A stretch of 64,000 nt of DNA. It comes from Bacteroides rodentium JCM 16496 (GTDB taxonomy: Bacteria; Bacteroidota; Bacteroidia; Bacteroidales; Bacteroidaceae). Where the stretch lies: the NCBI RefSeq assembly GCF_000614125.1, contig NZ_BAKJ01000011.1, positions 1 through 64,000 of the forward strand, in the 5' to 3' direction. Shown one piece after another: positions 36,859 to 47,343 of this stretch (its first letter is position 1; every line of letters starts with the position of its first letter). The position numbers were made by a program, and so were the translations under genes. The notes beneath the pieces were generated by a model. That model did no database searches and had not been told where the DNA came from. It saw nothing but the letters and a program-made list of their open reading frames with translations.

Positions 36859-37824
36859 ATGATGGATTTAACAGTGGCTATCTGTATGTACAATGCGGAA
36901 GTGTATATCGAAAGAACCTTGCAATATATCTATAATCAAACGATGCAGGGCTTCTACTTGCTGATAGTGGACGATTGCAGTACAGACCATAGTACACAAA
37001 AGGTAGATGCTTTCTTTGAGCAACATCATAGGCAATATGAATTGATACGTTTGAACGAGAATCAAGGTATTGCTCATGCACGGAATTTTGCAATCAATCA
37101 TGTAACCACGAAATATTTTGTGTTTATTGATTCTGACGATCTTCCTCTTCCTACACTTATAGAAGAGGAATATAAGTTATTGACCTGTGACCAAGAGATA
37201 ATGGCTGTTAGTTCTTGGCTGAAATATATTGATAATCAAGATAATGAAATTGGAGGGGGGCTTTTTATCGGCGATACCTCCAAAGAAATGTTCAGGGAAC
37301 GTGCGCAAAAAAACAAGCTCATCTTTCTTCCGATACAGACCATGTTTGTAAGAAACGATGCGCTAAGAGTGGGAGGATTCCGATTGGATGGCTTTCCGGA
37401 AGGCAAACCTCGCTATCGTGACTATTGCGAAGACTTGGATTTATGGACACGTTTGAGCGACCTTTACACCAAGGGTAAAGTAATTGTGACCATCCCCAAA
37501 GTACTTTACCTTTATCGAAAAGCAGATACCCTAAGCACCAACCACTTCAATATGATTATCAAAATGCGGTTTGTGAAAAAGAACTTGTTGCTGAGGCGCA
37601 GAGGTGAAAAAGAAATGACGTTTATCGAATTTATGAACAGCATGTCGGAAAGAGAAATGCGCAAACTTGAAAAAGACTCTTTGGCAGCGGACTGCTTGCG
37701 CAATGGGGTTTTCTATCTGAAAAGTGGCGTCTGGATGAAAGGTATATGGACTTTGATGAAATCCGTATGGTACCAACCTTTATATATCGTGGACAAAATA
37801 AACGCAAATTATATCAAGAAATGA
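36859..37824 (+). CDS. Glycosyltransferase family 2
   Basis: This 321-residue GT-A enzyme has LTVAICMYNAEVYIERTLQY, LIVDDCSTDHST, NENQGIAHARNFAI and the metal-binding FIDSDDLPLP. The start could be 36859 or the adjacent ATG at 36862. It is coupled to the next gene by an ATGA overlap at 37821. Confidence 0.9.
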   Translation: MMDLTVAICMYNAEVYIERTLQYIYNQTMQGFYLLIVDDCSTDHSTQKVDAFFEQHHRQYELIRLNENQGIAHARNFAINHVTTKYFVFIDSDDLPLPTLIEEEYKLLTCDQEIMAVSSWLKYIDNQDNEIGGGLFIGDTSKEMFRERAQKNKLIFLPIQTMFVRNDALRVGGFRLDGFPEGKPRYRDYCEDLDLWTRLSDLYTKGKVIVTIPKVLYLYRKADTLSTNHFNMIIKMRFVKKNLLLRRRGEKEMTFIEFMNSMSEREMRKLEKDSLAADCLRNGVFYLKSGVWMKGIWTLMKSVWYQPLYIVDKINANYIKK

Positions 37825-39143
37825 TGAGAAATATAGCTGTGGAACATATTGAGCAGGTTATCGGTTTCTTGAATGAAAATGCCGATTATGCTGTATTGAG
37901 AAATTTTGAGGGACTGCCTGACAATAACAGGAGTCGTGACATTGACATTATCATTACCCGCAAGAGCTATCGGAATATGATAGACCGGCTGGTGGCATTG
38001 ATAGATAAAAGCGGCTGGAAAATAGTGACTTATCTGCATAGTGACCGATTGCTCACCTTGGTGTGCGGCAAGGTGCTGGGCGACCGTACAGAGTTGGTGC
38101 AATGGGACTTCTTTGTGAACACTTCGGTATTCGGTATTTTGCTGATGGATGCCGAAGAGTTCTTGCAATACAAGAAATTTAATGGTTTCTTGCATTATGT
38201 GGACGTGGATTGTCAATTTTTGGATAAGTATTTGTACAATAGGGCGGTAGGAAGTTATTACCCTGAAAAGTATAGGGCTACGCGCGAAACAGCTGAGTAC
38301 TTGCCTTCGGTAGTGGCTAAGGTGAAGGATTTGTACGGATGTGATTCGATAGTCCAATGTGACAGAGTACCGGGCAAACGATTGTTGCTGAAAGCGGTGG
38401 CATGGAACTGCCGTCGCAATGTCTTGGCTTTTGTGGGGAACGTGTTTAGGTTCTTATATACTTTTGTGGGGAACTATCTCCGGTCGCGCACCGGTTTCTC
38501 CATCGGCTTTACCGGCCCGGACGGGTCGGGCAAGACAACGGTGATTGATACTCTTATTGATAACCTGGGTGATGTGTTTCGCAAGGCACACGCCTATTAC
38601 CATTTCCGCCCTACGCTGTTTGGCAATTTGGGTGAGGTGGCGCATGCTGCCGGGGTAAAGAAAGAGGTGGACAGGAATTACAGCGATCCGCATCGGGGTG
38701 GACGGACGGGTGCGTCCAATTCGCTGCTTCGTTTGACCTACTATTCTGTGGACTATATCTTGGGTTATTGGGCTAAGGTGAAGACGATGACGCGCATCAC
38801 TCGCCTGGTGATTTTTGACCGCTATTATACCGACATTATCTGTGACAGCCGCCGCAGCCGTATCTATCTCAATCCCAAGTTCCTTTATGGGTTTGGCAGG
38901 CTGTTTATCCCATCGCTGGATTATAACATTCTGCTGACTGCCCAAACAGATACTATTTTAGCCCGAAAGCGTGAGCTGGATACGGAGGGCATTGCAGCAA
39001 TCAATGCAAAAATAGATTATCTGAAGAATAAAAAGGGTTATTACAAAGTGATGAATGAAGGCACTCCACAAGAGGCGGTGACGAAGATTCTTAATATTAT
39101 ATTTGAGAAACAACATAAGAAGAATTTGAAACGATTGAAATAA
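37821..39143 (+). CDS. Nucleotidyltransferase-like plus thymidylate-kinase-like P-loop protein
   Basis: This 440-residue protein joins two parts. Residues 1-170 look like a nucleotidyltransferase-type fold (YAVLRNFEGLPDNNRSRDID, then IIITRKSY). Residues from about 225 form a P-loop kinase domain with Walker A GFTGPDGSGKTTVIDTL and the DR-type motif LVIFDRYYTDIICDSRR, resembling thymidylate kinase. Such fusions occur in polysaccharide loci; the substrate is unknown and may be a sugar or a glycan end. I prefer the start at 37821 to the longer frame at 37746 because it overlaps the previous stop as ATGA. Confidence 0.8.
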   Translation: MMRNIAVEHIEQVIGFLNENADYAVLRNFEGLPDNNRSRDIDIIITRKSYRNMIDRLVALIDKSGWKIVTYLHSDRLLTLVCGKVLGDRTELVQWDFFVNTSVFGILLMDAEEFLQYKKFNGFLHYVDVDCQFLDKYLYNRAVGSYYPEKYRATRETAEYLPSVVAKVKDLYGCDSIVQCDRVPGKRLLLKAVAWNCRRNVLAFVGNVFRFLYTFVGNYLRSRTGFSIGFTGPDGSGKTTVIDTLIDNLGDVFRKAHAYYHFRPTLFGNLGEVAHAAGVKKEVDRNYSDPHRGGRTGASNSLLRLTYYSVDYILGYWAKVKTMTRITRLVIFDRYYTDIICDSRRSRIYLNPKFLYGFGRLFIPSLDYNILLTAQTDTILARKRELDTEGIAAINAKIDYLKNKKGYYKVMNEGTPQEAVTKILNIIFEKQHKKNLKRLK

Positions 39144-39144
39144 T

Positions 39145-40167
39145 ATGGCAGCGGTAACATTTAAGACACAAGGTTTATGGGCAAAGGCATATTCACGAAC
39201 TCAGTGGATTCTATCTTCTTTTTTTGAGCAGTGGAAAAATTACGGGTTATCAATCGCTTTTCCAAGCCTTGTATGGTGGATTGGGAATTACACCCATAAG
39301 AAAACTATCGGCTTTTGGAGTTTAAAGCATTTGACCCGTAATATGGATAGATATTTTGAAAAGAGAAGAAGATATATAGAGATTATTGAGAAATACAGAA
39401 GTGCTACACAAGTGCAATTAAATGACACTATTCCGCTTTCGAGTTATCCTATATGGGTGTTTTGGTGGCAGGGGGCGGGTGCTATGCCTACTTTGGTAAA
39501 ATGCTGTTTTGCCAAACTTAAACAGCACAATGGCTTGGTCACTTTAATTACGAAAGAAAATATCCGTAATTATGTGAATATTCCGGAAGTTATTTACCGA
39601 AAAGTAGATAACGGTGAAATCAGTTACACTCATTTGTCCGATATTCTGAGAATCTCTCTTCTTGCTGAACATGGAGGCATGTGGGTTGACTCTACTTGTT
39701 ATGTTCCTTATGCCATACCGGATAGCGCGAAAAAAGAGCTGTTTTATTCGCCATCTACCTGTGGACTGGCAGATATGCCTATGTGGTCGAACAGCAGATG
39801 GTGCGGCTGGAATTTAGGAACTAATGAAAAGCAAAACGCTTTATTTGCTTTTTTAAGAGATATGCTCTATACTATTAACATAAACGAAGCATGCTTACCG
39901 CATTATTTAATATTGGATTATTTGTTGGATTACGCCTATCGCAAGTTTCCCTATATGCGGCAGGTTATTGTGAAGCATAAAGAGTTCAATGTGAAAAGAA
40001 ATGAGCTGCATTTTCTTCTGAACAAGGTTTATGAAGAGCCTGTCTATCAACGTTTAATCAAAAACGATTGGTGCTTTAAATTGTCATATAAAACACCATG
40101 GAAAAAAGAAATTGACGGGAAGATTACTTTTTATGGGAAAATGGTAAATCAATCAGGTGCAGATTAA
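39145..40167 (+). CDS. Capsular polysaccharide synthesis glycosyltransferase (GT32-like)
   Basis: This 340-residue protein matches the Caps_synth/GT32 type: PIWVFWWQGAGAMPTLVKCC, then SYTHLSDILRISLLAEHGGM followed by WVDST. The D-x-x and W-V-D motifs hold the metal-binding acidic residues. It follows the kinase fusion without a gap. Confidence 0.85.
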   Translation: MAAVTFKTQGLWAKAYSRTQWILSSFFEQWKNYGLSIAFPSLVWWIGNYTHKKTIGFWSLKHLTRNMDRYFEKRRRYIEIIEKYRSATQVQLNDTIPLSSYPIWVFWWQGAGAMPTLVKCCFAKLKQHNGLVTLITKENIRNYVNIPEVIYRKVDNGEISYTHLSDILRISLLAEHGGMWVDSTCYVPYAIPDSAKKELFYSPSTCGLADMPMWSNSRWCGWNLGTNEKQNALFAFLRDMLYTININEACLPHYLILDYLLDYAYRKFPYMRQVIVKHKEFNVKRNELHFLLNKVYEEPVYQRLIKNDWCFKLSYKTPWKKEIDGKITFYGKMVNQSGAD

Positions 40168-40465
40168 TTGTTCACAGATCTTTACCAAGGTGGACACTCT
40201 GCTAATAAAAGGAGGTATATATTGGTACTGGAATGGAATGAATAGCGAGTGGCATTTTTGGGGGGCTACCGATATAGAACTGCTACTATTGTGCCCTTTG
40301 TTTATTCTATATTGCCTTTTTTTTACGCAGGGGGCGAATCTGTTACAAACCCGTTTACATCTGTTGATTTATTACTATTCTACTTTCGTAATCGGGGTTG
40401 TCATGGCACGGCATGATTTTCTCAATGCTATGTTCAGATACATTGGAACAAAGTGTACAGATTAG
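40157..40465 (+). pseudogene. Membrane-protein fragment, perhaps acyltransferase
   Basis: A 102-residue frame with two or three hydrophobic spans (IELLLLCPLFILYCLFF; YYYSTFVIGVVMARHDFLN). It resembles the central part of an acyltransferase-3 protein but has neither end. It may be a remnant or a spurious frame; confidence is low. Confidence 0.4.
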
Positions 40466-40518
40466 GTCTTATGATATAGGCATTGACAGGTGCTTTTGTG
40501 ATATGAATTGATAATTTT

Positions 40519-41775
40519 ATGAAGATGGTCAATAAAGTAGAAATGAACAGGCTGAAAATATTTATCTCTGCCTACGCTTGCGAACCGGGCTTGGGCAGTG
40601 AGATCGGCGTGGGCTGGCATTGGGTATTGGAGATGTCGAAATACTTTGAGCTGTGGGTGCTGACCCGGCAGAGTAACCGGCATACCATAGAGCCGTGGAT
40701 AGGCGAACACCCGGAATATAGCGACATTCATTTCCTATATTATGACTGGCCAAAATGGGCACGGTTCTGGAAAAAGGGAATGCGTGGGGTACGAACTTAC
40801 TATAACATCTGGCAGGCATGTACCAATGGCATCGTGAAGCGAACAATGCAGAAGAATGACATACGGATTTTCCACCACCTGACTTATGGCAATGTCATGT
40901 GGAAAGTGAGCAGTTACGGACAACGACAGTTCTTTGTGTGGGGACCAGTAGGTGGCATGGAAACAATTCCGATGGAGTATGCCGACCATTATGACCGAAA
41001 GTCGAAGATGATAGAACGGATGAGACACATGGCGGTGAGCCTGATGAAACGGAACGCGGGATTCAAACGGAGATGCAGGAATGCGGACCTGATATTATGC
41101 AAGACGGATATAACACGGATGCAGATACCGAAGGCGCATCGGGAGAAAGCCATACTGTTTACAGACGTGGCAGTGGACGAAAAACAGCCTGCAACCCGGA
41201 AAGAATCCGTGAACTCTTCTGAAATTACGGAGTTTGTCACTGTGGGACGGCTGGATGCCTGGCGCGGCTTCGACTTGGTGATTGAGGCAATGGCGCTTTT
41301 TGTAAAAGAGAACCAACGAATTCACTTGACCATTATCGGCAAAGGAGCAGACGAGCAACGGTTAAAGACATTGATTGCACGGTATGGATTGGAACCGTAT
41401 GTGACAATGGCCGGTAAAGTGGATATGGATACTTATTTTGAATATATGAAGAAATGCGATGCCGTGATAAACGCTTCGCTGAAAGAGGGAGCCGTGACCG
41501 TATCGTTCGACAGCATGGCATTGGGGAAACCGCTCCTGTGTATTGATACGACCGGATATACCCGGTATTTTTCCGAAGAGTATGCCATCATCGTGCAACG
41601 TGGTGAGAGGAAGATTACCATACAGGAATTGGGCAAAGGCATTCTGACTTTGACCGATAAGGAGAAAAGGGCTGATATGGGAGAACGTGCCCGCCTGGCA
41701 GGCAAACAGTTTACATGGCAATCGCGCGGGGAAGAAATACGGGATGCCATAATGAAAGCCTGGAATAAGCAATAA
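40519..41775 (+). CDS. Glycosyltransferase family 4 (GT-B)
   Basis: This 418-residue GT-B enzyme has an N-terminal acceptor domain (FISAYACEPGLGSEIGVGWH) and a C-terminal GT4 domain (VGRLDAWRGFDLVIEAMALF, LTIIGKGADEQRLK, ASLKEGAVTVSFDSMALGKP). ATG 40519 is first; ATG 40543 (MNRLKIFIS) is a possible alternative. Sugar specificity cannot be read. Confidence 0.9.
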   Translation: MKMVNKVEMNRLKIFISAYACEPGLGSEIGVGWHWVLEMSKYFELWVLTRQSNRHTIEPWIGEHPEYSDIHFLYYDWPKWARFWKKGMRGVRTYYNIWQACTNGIVKRTMQKNDIRIFHHLTYGNVMWKVSSYGQRQFFVWGPVGGMETIPMEYADHYDRKSKMIERMRHMAVSLMKRNAGFKRRCRNADLILCKTDITRMQIPKAHREKAILFTDVAVDEKQPATRKESVNSSEITEFVTVGRLDAWRGFDLVIEAMALFVKENQRIHLTIIGKGADEQRLKTLIARYGLEPYVTMAGKVDMDTYFEYMKKCDAVINASLKEGAVTVSFDSMALGKPLLCIDTTGYTRYFSEEYAIIVQRGERKITIQELGKGILTLTDKEKRADMGERARLAGKQFTWQSRGEEIRDAIMKAWNKQ

Positions 41776-41780
41776 ATAGA

Positions 41781-42895
41781 ATGAGCATAGCACATCTTTT
41801 GCCTTTCCTTCTGAATGAGGGGGGAAGCAATACTTTCTATACCTTTTCGAACGCTGACGGCAAGCGGTGGCTGATGCCTGCCAAGAATATGCGGACGGCA
41901 ATGAACCTCTATCAGCCCAGCGGAATAAAAGGAAAAGGGATGAAGGCCTTATTCCCCTATCTTTACAGGCTGGGTGTTGTCAATAAAGCAGTCGGAGCGG
42001 AAAAGAAGCGGTATGAATTAGTCCCAGAGTTGGAAAAACTACTATGCCGGTTGTTTGGCACGGGCGACATAGAGTTCTCTATCTTTTGCGGCACTCCATG
42101 CGTACATCAAAAGATAACCATGCAAATCAGCAAAGGGGCACGCATATTAGGCTATGCCAAATTCAGTGACAACGATGAGATAAAGCATATTTTTCGGCAA
42201 GAACAGGAAACGCTGGACTATTTGGAACAAAAAGGGGTGACATCCGTCCCCCGGTGTTTGTACAGCGGAGAGTGGAGAGACGGGCTGGGGCTGTTTGTGC
42301 AAACTACGACCAAGACACGGCACTCTTCGACAGACCACCGGTGGAACGAAAGGGAAATGGCATTCCTTGAAGAACTGCACGAAAAGACAAAGCAGCACAT
42401 CCCTTTCGAGGAAACGGAGTATTATCGGGATTTGTGCTTGCTCTGCGAGGAAATGAATAACCTGCCGGGATTTGAAACAAGACCCATCGTGGAGGGTGTG
42501 AGCAAAGTTTTGAATTTTTATGTTCATAGGGAGGTGGTTTTCTCTTTTTATCACGCCGACTTCACGCCATGGAACATATATGTGGAAAAAGGCCGCCTAT
42601 ATGCCTTTGACTTTGAATACGCCAAGCGTACTTATCCGCCTTATTTGGATTATTTCCACTTCTTCACGCAAACCGCCATTTTTGAGGAACATTTAGGTGC
42701 TGATGGCATCTGGAAACTTTTTCAGCATGATAAAGAACGCCTTCAATCTTTGTTCGGCAATCCGGATTTAGCTACACAAGCTATTTATTAGGCATTATAG
42801 CACATTACGTGAAGCGTGAAAAAGGCGTGTTTACCGGTGATGTGCAAAGGAACATGAAGTTATGGATTGGACTTCTCAAATATTTATGCAAATGA
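41781..42895 (+). CDS. Aminoglycoside-phosphotransferase-like kinase, frame-broken end
   Basis: A protein-kinase-fold small-molecule kinase: the catalytic loop is YHADFTPWNIYVE (H, D and N) and the metal motif AFDFEYAK. In a glycan locus it may phosphorylate a sugar or a lipid-linked intermediate. The frame stops at 42791, but one T restored near 42787 continues it through LGIIAHYVKREKGVFTGDV to a TGA at 42893-42895. That stop overlaps the next gene's ATG (42892) as ATGA, which strongly supports the repair. Restored length is 371 residues. Confidence 0.8.
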
Positions 42896-44006
42896 ATAAA
42901 AAGTGTATCGTTTGTTTTCACCTTTTCAACGACTACAGCGGAAGCCCCAAAGTATTGAACATGGTGCTTAAAGGGCTACTTGGCAAAGGGAAAAAGGTAG
43001 AATTGGTTACTTCAAAAGGCGGGGTGCTGGATGAACTGAACACACATCCTGGTATAAAGCGGTATTCTTATCCGTATCATTTTTCCGCGAACCCTGCGGT
43101 GACGATGTTGCGCTACACTGTGATTCAGCTATATACTTTCTTCTTTGCGTTCCGCTATCTGTTCAGAAAGGATGTGGTGTTCTATATCAATACGCTACTG
43201 CCCGTGGGGCCGGCTTTGGCTGGTCGGATTATGGGGAAGCGGGTGGTCTATCACTATCACGAGAACGCTTTTATCAAAGGGGCGTTCTATAAAGTGCTGG
43301 CCTGCTGTATGCAGAAGTTGGCGCATGAGATAATTTGTGTGTCGGCTTACCAGGCTTCTTTTCTGAAAAGGAAGAAAGGAGTGACTGTGATACCGAATGC
43401 ATTGCCTACGGAGTTTGTGAGCAAGTTGTACCCCGATGCGGAAGCGGCTTTTGAGCGGAAGACGGTGTTGATGCTGGGTTCTCTAAAAGAGTATAAAGGT
43501 ACACGCGAATTCATTGAGTTAGCGAATCGTTTGCCGCAATACAAGTTCGTACTGGTAATTAACGACACCCAAGAAAACATAGACAAGTACTTATCCGACA
43601 ATAAATTAACAAATATTAAGGGGGGGGTAATCTGACGATTTATCCAAGGCAAATTGATGTGGCCATTTTTTATAATGCGGCATCCATTGTAGTTTGTCTG
43701 ACCAATCCTCGATTAGCTGTGGAAACATTCGGGCTTACTACATTAGAAGCCATGAGTGGCGGGCTTCCAGTGATTGTGCCTACAGTGGGCGGCATAGCCG
43801 AAATGGTAGTGGATGGCATCAATGGCTACAAAACGGATGTGCAGGAATTAGACATCATTCAGAAGCAAATAAGAAGAATGCTCGACAACAAGGTTCTTTA
43901 CCATTCGTTGGCAAAAGAAGCTTTGAAATGCTCGGAAAAATATAAATCGGCTGAAAACCTTTCTATTTTGATGAAATCAATCGATAATGGGAAAGAACAA
44001 TATTAA
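42892..44006 (+). CDS. Glycosyltransferase family 4, broken at a G tract
   Basis: A GT-B enzyme: CIVCFHLFNDYSGSPKVLNM at the N-terminus, MLGSLKEYKGTREFIELANR in the middle and FGLTTLEAMSGGLPVIVPTV at the donor site. The frame breaks at a run of eight G (43620-43627): the first part ends at 43635, and the other frame resumes with NLTIYPRQIDVAIFYNAAS. Adding one G (or removing two) restores about 370 residues. Start is set by the ATGA overlap with the kinase gene. Confidence 0.85.
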
Positions 44007-44361
44007 GATTCTGTCACGTCAGACGGATGTCTCTACGTTTTACAACAAAGCATCGGTGGTGCTGAACCTATCGGACAAACGTCAGTTTGTAGAAACTTTC
44101 GGGCTGACTGCCCTTGAAGCCATGAGTGCGGGACTTCCTGTAATAGTACCGACTGAAGGCGGCATTGCTGAAATGGTGGAAGACGGTGTGAACGGGTATA
44201 AGGTTGATGTGCAGGAATTGGAGCGGATCATCTGTCTGATTGAGAAAACGCTCAATGATAAAGACCATTATATGCGTATGGCTAACGAATCATACCAAGC
44301 CTCTTTATATTTCAAAGATGATACAATGATTGAAAGAATCCTCACAATCTTGAATGAATAA
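43987..44361 (+). pseudogene. Duplicate GT4 C-terminal fragment
   Basis: The 124-residue frame repeats the donor-binding half of the preceding enzyme (FYNKASVVLNLSDKRQFVE, FGLTALEAMSAGLPVIVPTE, EMVEDGVNGYKVDVQELE) and has no N-terminal domain. It probably remains from recombination between related glycosyltransferase genes. The stretch 44362-44543 shows nothing clear. Confidence 0.7.
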
Positions 44362-44543
44362 CAACGGAAATCAGGGGTTATACGAATGAAGCGAATCTTC
44401 AACTGCCAACCTTCAACGATTTTTATTCTCAAACGGTTCTTTTAGGTTATATTCAGTCCTTGGAGGGAAAAGCGCAAACAATTTTCAGAAGCGGGAAAAG
44501 TAGAGAATTTCCATATATTTAAAAACAACTTTTATTTTATTAG

Positions 44544-45614
44544 ATGAAGCGAGTAGCGATTGTGGGCATACAGGGTGTGCCCGCAAAATATGGTGGCTTC
44601 GAGACATTGGTGGAGAATATTATCGGGGAGAACTGTTCTCCGGATATCCGGTATACCGTGTTTTGCAGCAGTAAAGATTATGCGGAACGGAGGGATTCTT
44701 ATAAAGGTGCCGGATTGAAATATATTCCGCTGTTTCATGCCAACGGCATGCAAAGTACGCCTTATGATATCCTGTCGATGCTCTCCACGTTGAAGGGGTA
44801 TGACACGGTAGTCATACTGGGGGTATCGGGATGTATTTTCCTTCCCGTATTCAGACTGTTATACCGGAAAAAATTAGTGATTAACATTGACGGTCTGGAA
44901 CATCGCAGAGCCAAATGGGGCGGATTCACCAAATGGTTCCTGCGTACCAGTGAGGCAATGGCGGTGCGCTATGCCGATGTGGTGGTGGCAGACAATAAGG
45001 GGATTCAGGACTATGTGATGGAGACCTATCATAAGGAAGCGGTTTTGATAGCCTACGGGGGAGACCAGGTGCTGAGAAATATATCAGAAGAACGGCAGAT
45101 GGAAATCCTGCGGAAATACGGGGTGACACCGGGCAACTATGCAGTCAGCGTATGCCGGATAGAGCCGGAGAACAACAGCCATGTAATTTGTGAGGCATTT
45201 GCCTCCAGCGGGAAAGATATTGTGTTCGTGGGTAACTGGGAACGGAGCGAATATAGCCGTGGATTAAAACAGAAATACGCTGAATACAGCAATATACGAA
45301 TGGTGAATGCGGTATATGACTTGGACGAGTTGTATGCGCTGCGTAATTGGTGCTGTTGCTATGTTCATGGGCATAGTGCGGGCGGTACCAATCCCTCTTT
45401 GGTGGAGGCGATGTTTTTCGGGAAGCCGGTTCTGGCGTATGATGTGGTATATAACCGGGAAACGACTGGGAATAAAGCCTGTTACTTCAAGACTGCGGAT
45501 GAATTGACGGAACTACTGAACCGGAATACACCGGACGGTACGCCGATGAAAGAGATAGCCATGAGGCGATATACATGGAAATACATTGCGGAACAATATG
45601 AAATATTGTACTAA
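44544..45614 (+). CDS. Glycosyltransferase with DUF1972 N-terminus (GT4)
   Basis: This 356-residue enzyme begins KRVAIVGIQGVPAKYGGFET, the signature of DUF1972/rhamnosyltransferase-like GT4 members, and ends with a GT4 donor domain (GHSAGGTNPSLVEAMFFGKP). Transfer of rhamnose would fit the rml genes but is unproven. Confidence 0.9.
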   Translation: MKRVAIVGIQGVPAKYGGFETLVENIIGENCSPDIRYTVFCSSKDYAERRDSYKGAGLKYIPLFHANGMQSTPYDILSMLSTLKGYDTVVILGVSGCIFLPVFRLLYRKKLVINIDGLEHRRAKWGGFTKWFLRTSEAMAVRYADVVVADNKGIQDYVMETYHKEAVLIAYGGDQVLRNISEERQMEILRKYGVTPGNYAVSVCRIEPENNSHVICEAFASSGKDIVFVGNWERSEYSRGLKQKYAEYSNIRMVNAVYDLDELYALRNWCCCYVHGHSAGGTNPSLVEAMFFGKPVLAYDVVYNRETTGNKACYFKTADELTELLNRNTPDGTPMKEIAMRRYTWKYIAEQYEILY

Positions 45615-45644
45615 AGAAATATATAAGAACAAAAAAGATTGACA

Positions 45645-46537
45645 ATGAGGAGAAAACGGTATTGGGGGGGGGTGGTTGTATTGCTGTTGCTGCCGGCTTT
45701 AAAAGCTTTGTCGCAGGCACCGGTCAGCCCCAAAGTGGAATTGTTTGCAGGGGCGGAATTGCATTATCGGGATATCTTCTACACGAAGATGTACGAGGTT
45801 TTGGTGAACCTGACTCCCGGTCTGAAATGGCACATCGGCAACCGGTGGCAATTGGCCGGTCAGGCCATAATCCCCGTTTATAATGATTATGGGGATCGGT
45901 ATAAGAAGGTACGCCTGAGTATGGCAGTGCTGTCTAAGGAATGGGACTGGAACGGTTCGCAATTCTTGAAAGTGAGCGGTGGACTGTTTGGACGGGAACG
46001 CTATGGGCTGGATGTGAAATGGATGTATCCGATTAACAGATGGCTGGCTTTGGACGCACAAGTGGGTGTGACGGGCTTCTGCTCGATGGCTGTAGATTGG
46101 GAATGCAGCAAGATGGAGCGAGTGACGGGACAAGCCGGAGTGAACGTCTATCTGGAAAAGGTGAATACGGAATTCCGGCTGCACGGTGGCCGGTATCTTT
46201 ATGAGGATTATGGCGTGACGGCCGAAGCATGCGTCATTTCAAGCACTGTACGGTAGGTCTGTATGCCCAATACAGTGACCAAGGCAAGGAGAACGGAGGT
46301 TTCAAGGTCATCATGATGATTCCACCCTACAAGCGGAAAGCCCGTAAGGTGATGGTACGTCCGGCTTCCAATTTCAGGCTGACTTACGACATTCAGGGAC
46401 AGCCATACGCTGTGAAAATGTATTCCACCGATCCGGAAGAAAATGAACGTGAAGGGCATTACGACCGCAACCGTCTGCAATGGGGTGCCAATCGGATGGA
46501 ACCGGACTTCACCAACAAGGAAGGAGGCAGACCATGA
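45645..46537 (+). CDS. Outer-membrane beta-barrel protein, frame-broken
   Basis: A signal peptide (GGVVVLLLLPALKALSQA) is followed by alternating hydrophobic/aromatic strands typical of a small barrel (VELFAGAELHYRDIFYTKMY, LAGQAIIPVYNDYG). The frame ends at 46256. One A restored near 46228 joins it to MRHFKHCTVGLYAQYSDQGK and onward to 46537, giving 297 residues. The stop overlaps the next ATG, which supports the repair. The signal region contains a run of nine G (45664-45672). It probably helps export or anchor the glycan. Confidence 0.75.
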
Positions 46538-47331
46538 GACAAATTACAATTCTGATAATCGGTTGCCTGTTCTTTTTCGGAAGCGGACAACTCTTGCACG
46601 CCCAACAATATACGGGCATGAGCGGACTGATCCATGTACCGAGCGGAGAAATGGATGAGGCCGGAGAGGCACGTGTCGGTGCGCATTTTTTGAACAAGGA
46701 ATTCACGCCGGACAAAGGATTCAATTACGAGGGGAAATACAATACGTTGAGCCATTATCTGAGTATCACTCCTTTCTCATGGCTGGAAATCGGCTATACT
46801 TGTACTTTACAGAAAGGGCGTGCAATCGACAATAAAGGACAGGTCTTGGAAGGCAATCCTAAATTACGCTTCAAGGACCGTTACTTTTCTGTCAAACTGC
46901 AACCTTTGAAAGAAGGGAAATGGTGGCCGGCTATAGCCATCGGTGCCAATGATCCATACGGTACGGACAGCAAGGAGGGAACCGGGAAAGAAGGAGAAAG
47001 TCCTCAAAATGGGGACGGGAAAAGCCAATACTTTTCTAACTATTACATTGCCGCCACCAAGCATATCGGCTTGAAAGGTCACAGCATTGGCATCCATGTG
47101 GCGTACCGCCATTGGAAGCGCAACTATAACAGCAAGTGGAACGGCCCGGTGGGCGGCATTACTTATCAGCCTTCTTTCCAAAAGAATTTGCGCTTGATAG
47201 CCGAATACACGGGCGATGACGTGAATGTGGGCTTCGACTGGAAACTGTGGAAGCACTTGCTGGTACAATCTTCTTTGCAGAACGGAAAGTATTTTTCGGG
47301 AGGGGTATGCTTCTGCATCAACCTGTTGTAA
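46534..47331 (+). CDS. YjbH-like exopolysaccharide outer-membrane protein
   Basis: This 265-residue secreted protein has signal ILIIGCLFFFGSGQLLHAQ and the YjbH landmarks YTGMSGLIHVPSGEMDEAGE, LSHYLSITPFSWLEIGYT and VGFDWKLW. YjbH proteins accompany exopolysaccharide export in Gram-negative bacteria. The start at 46534 overlaps the previous stop, so it is coupled to the barrel protein before it. Confidence 0.85.
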   Translation: MRQITILIIGCLFFFGSGQLLHAQQYTGMSGLIHVPSGEMDEAGEARVGAHFLNKEFTPDKGFNYEGKYNTLSHYLSITPFSWLEIGYTCTLQKGRAIDNKGQVLEGNPKLRFKDRYFSVKLQPLKEGKWWPAIAIGANDPYGTDSKEGTGKEGESPQNGDGKSQYFSNYYIAATKHIGLKGHSIGIHVAYRHWKRNYNSKWNGPVGGITYQPSFQKNLRLIAEYTGDDVNVGFDWKLWKHLLVQSSLQNGKYFSGGVCFCINLL

Positions 47332-47343
47332 AAGACCGACAAT

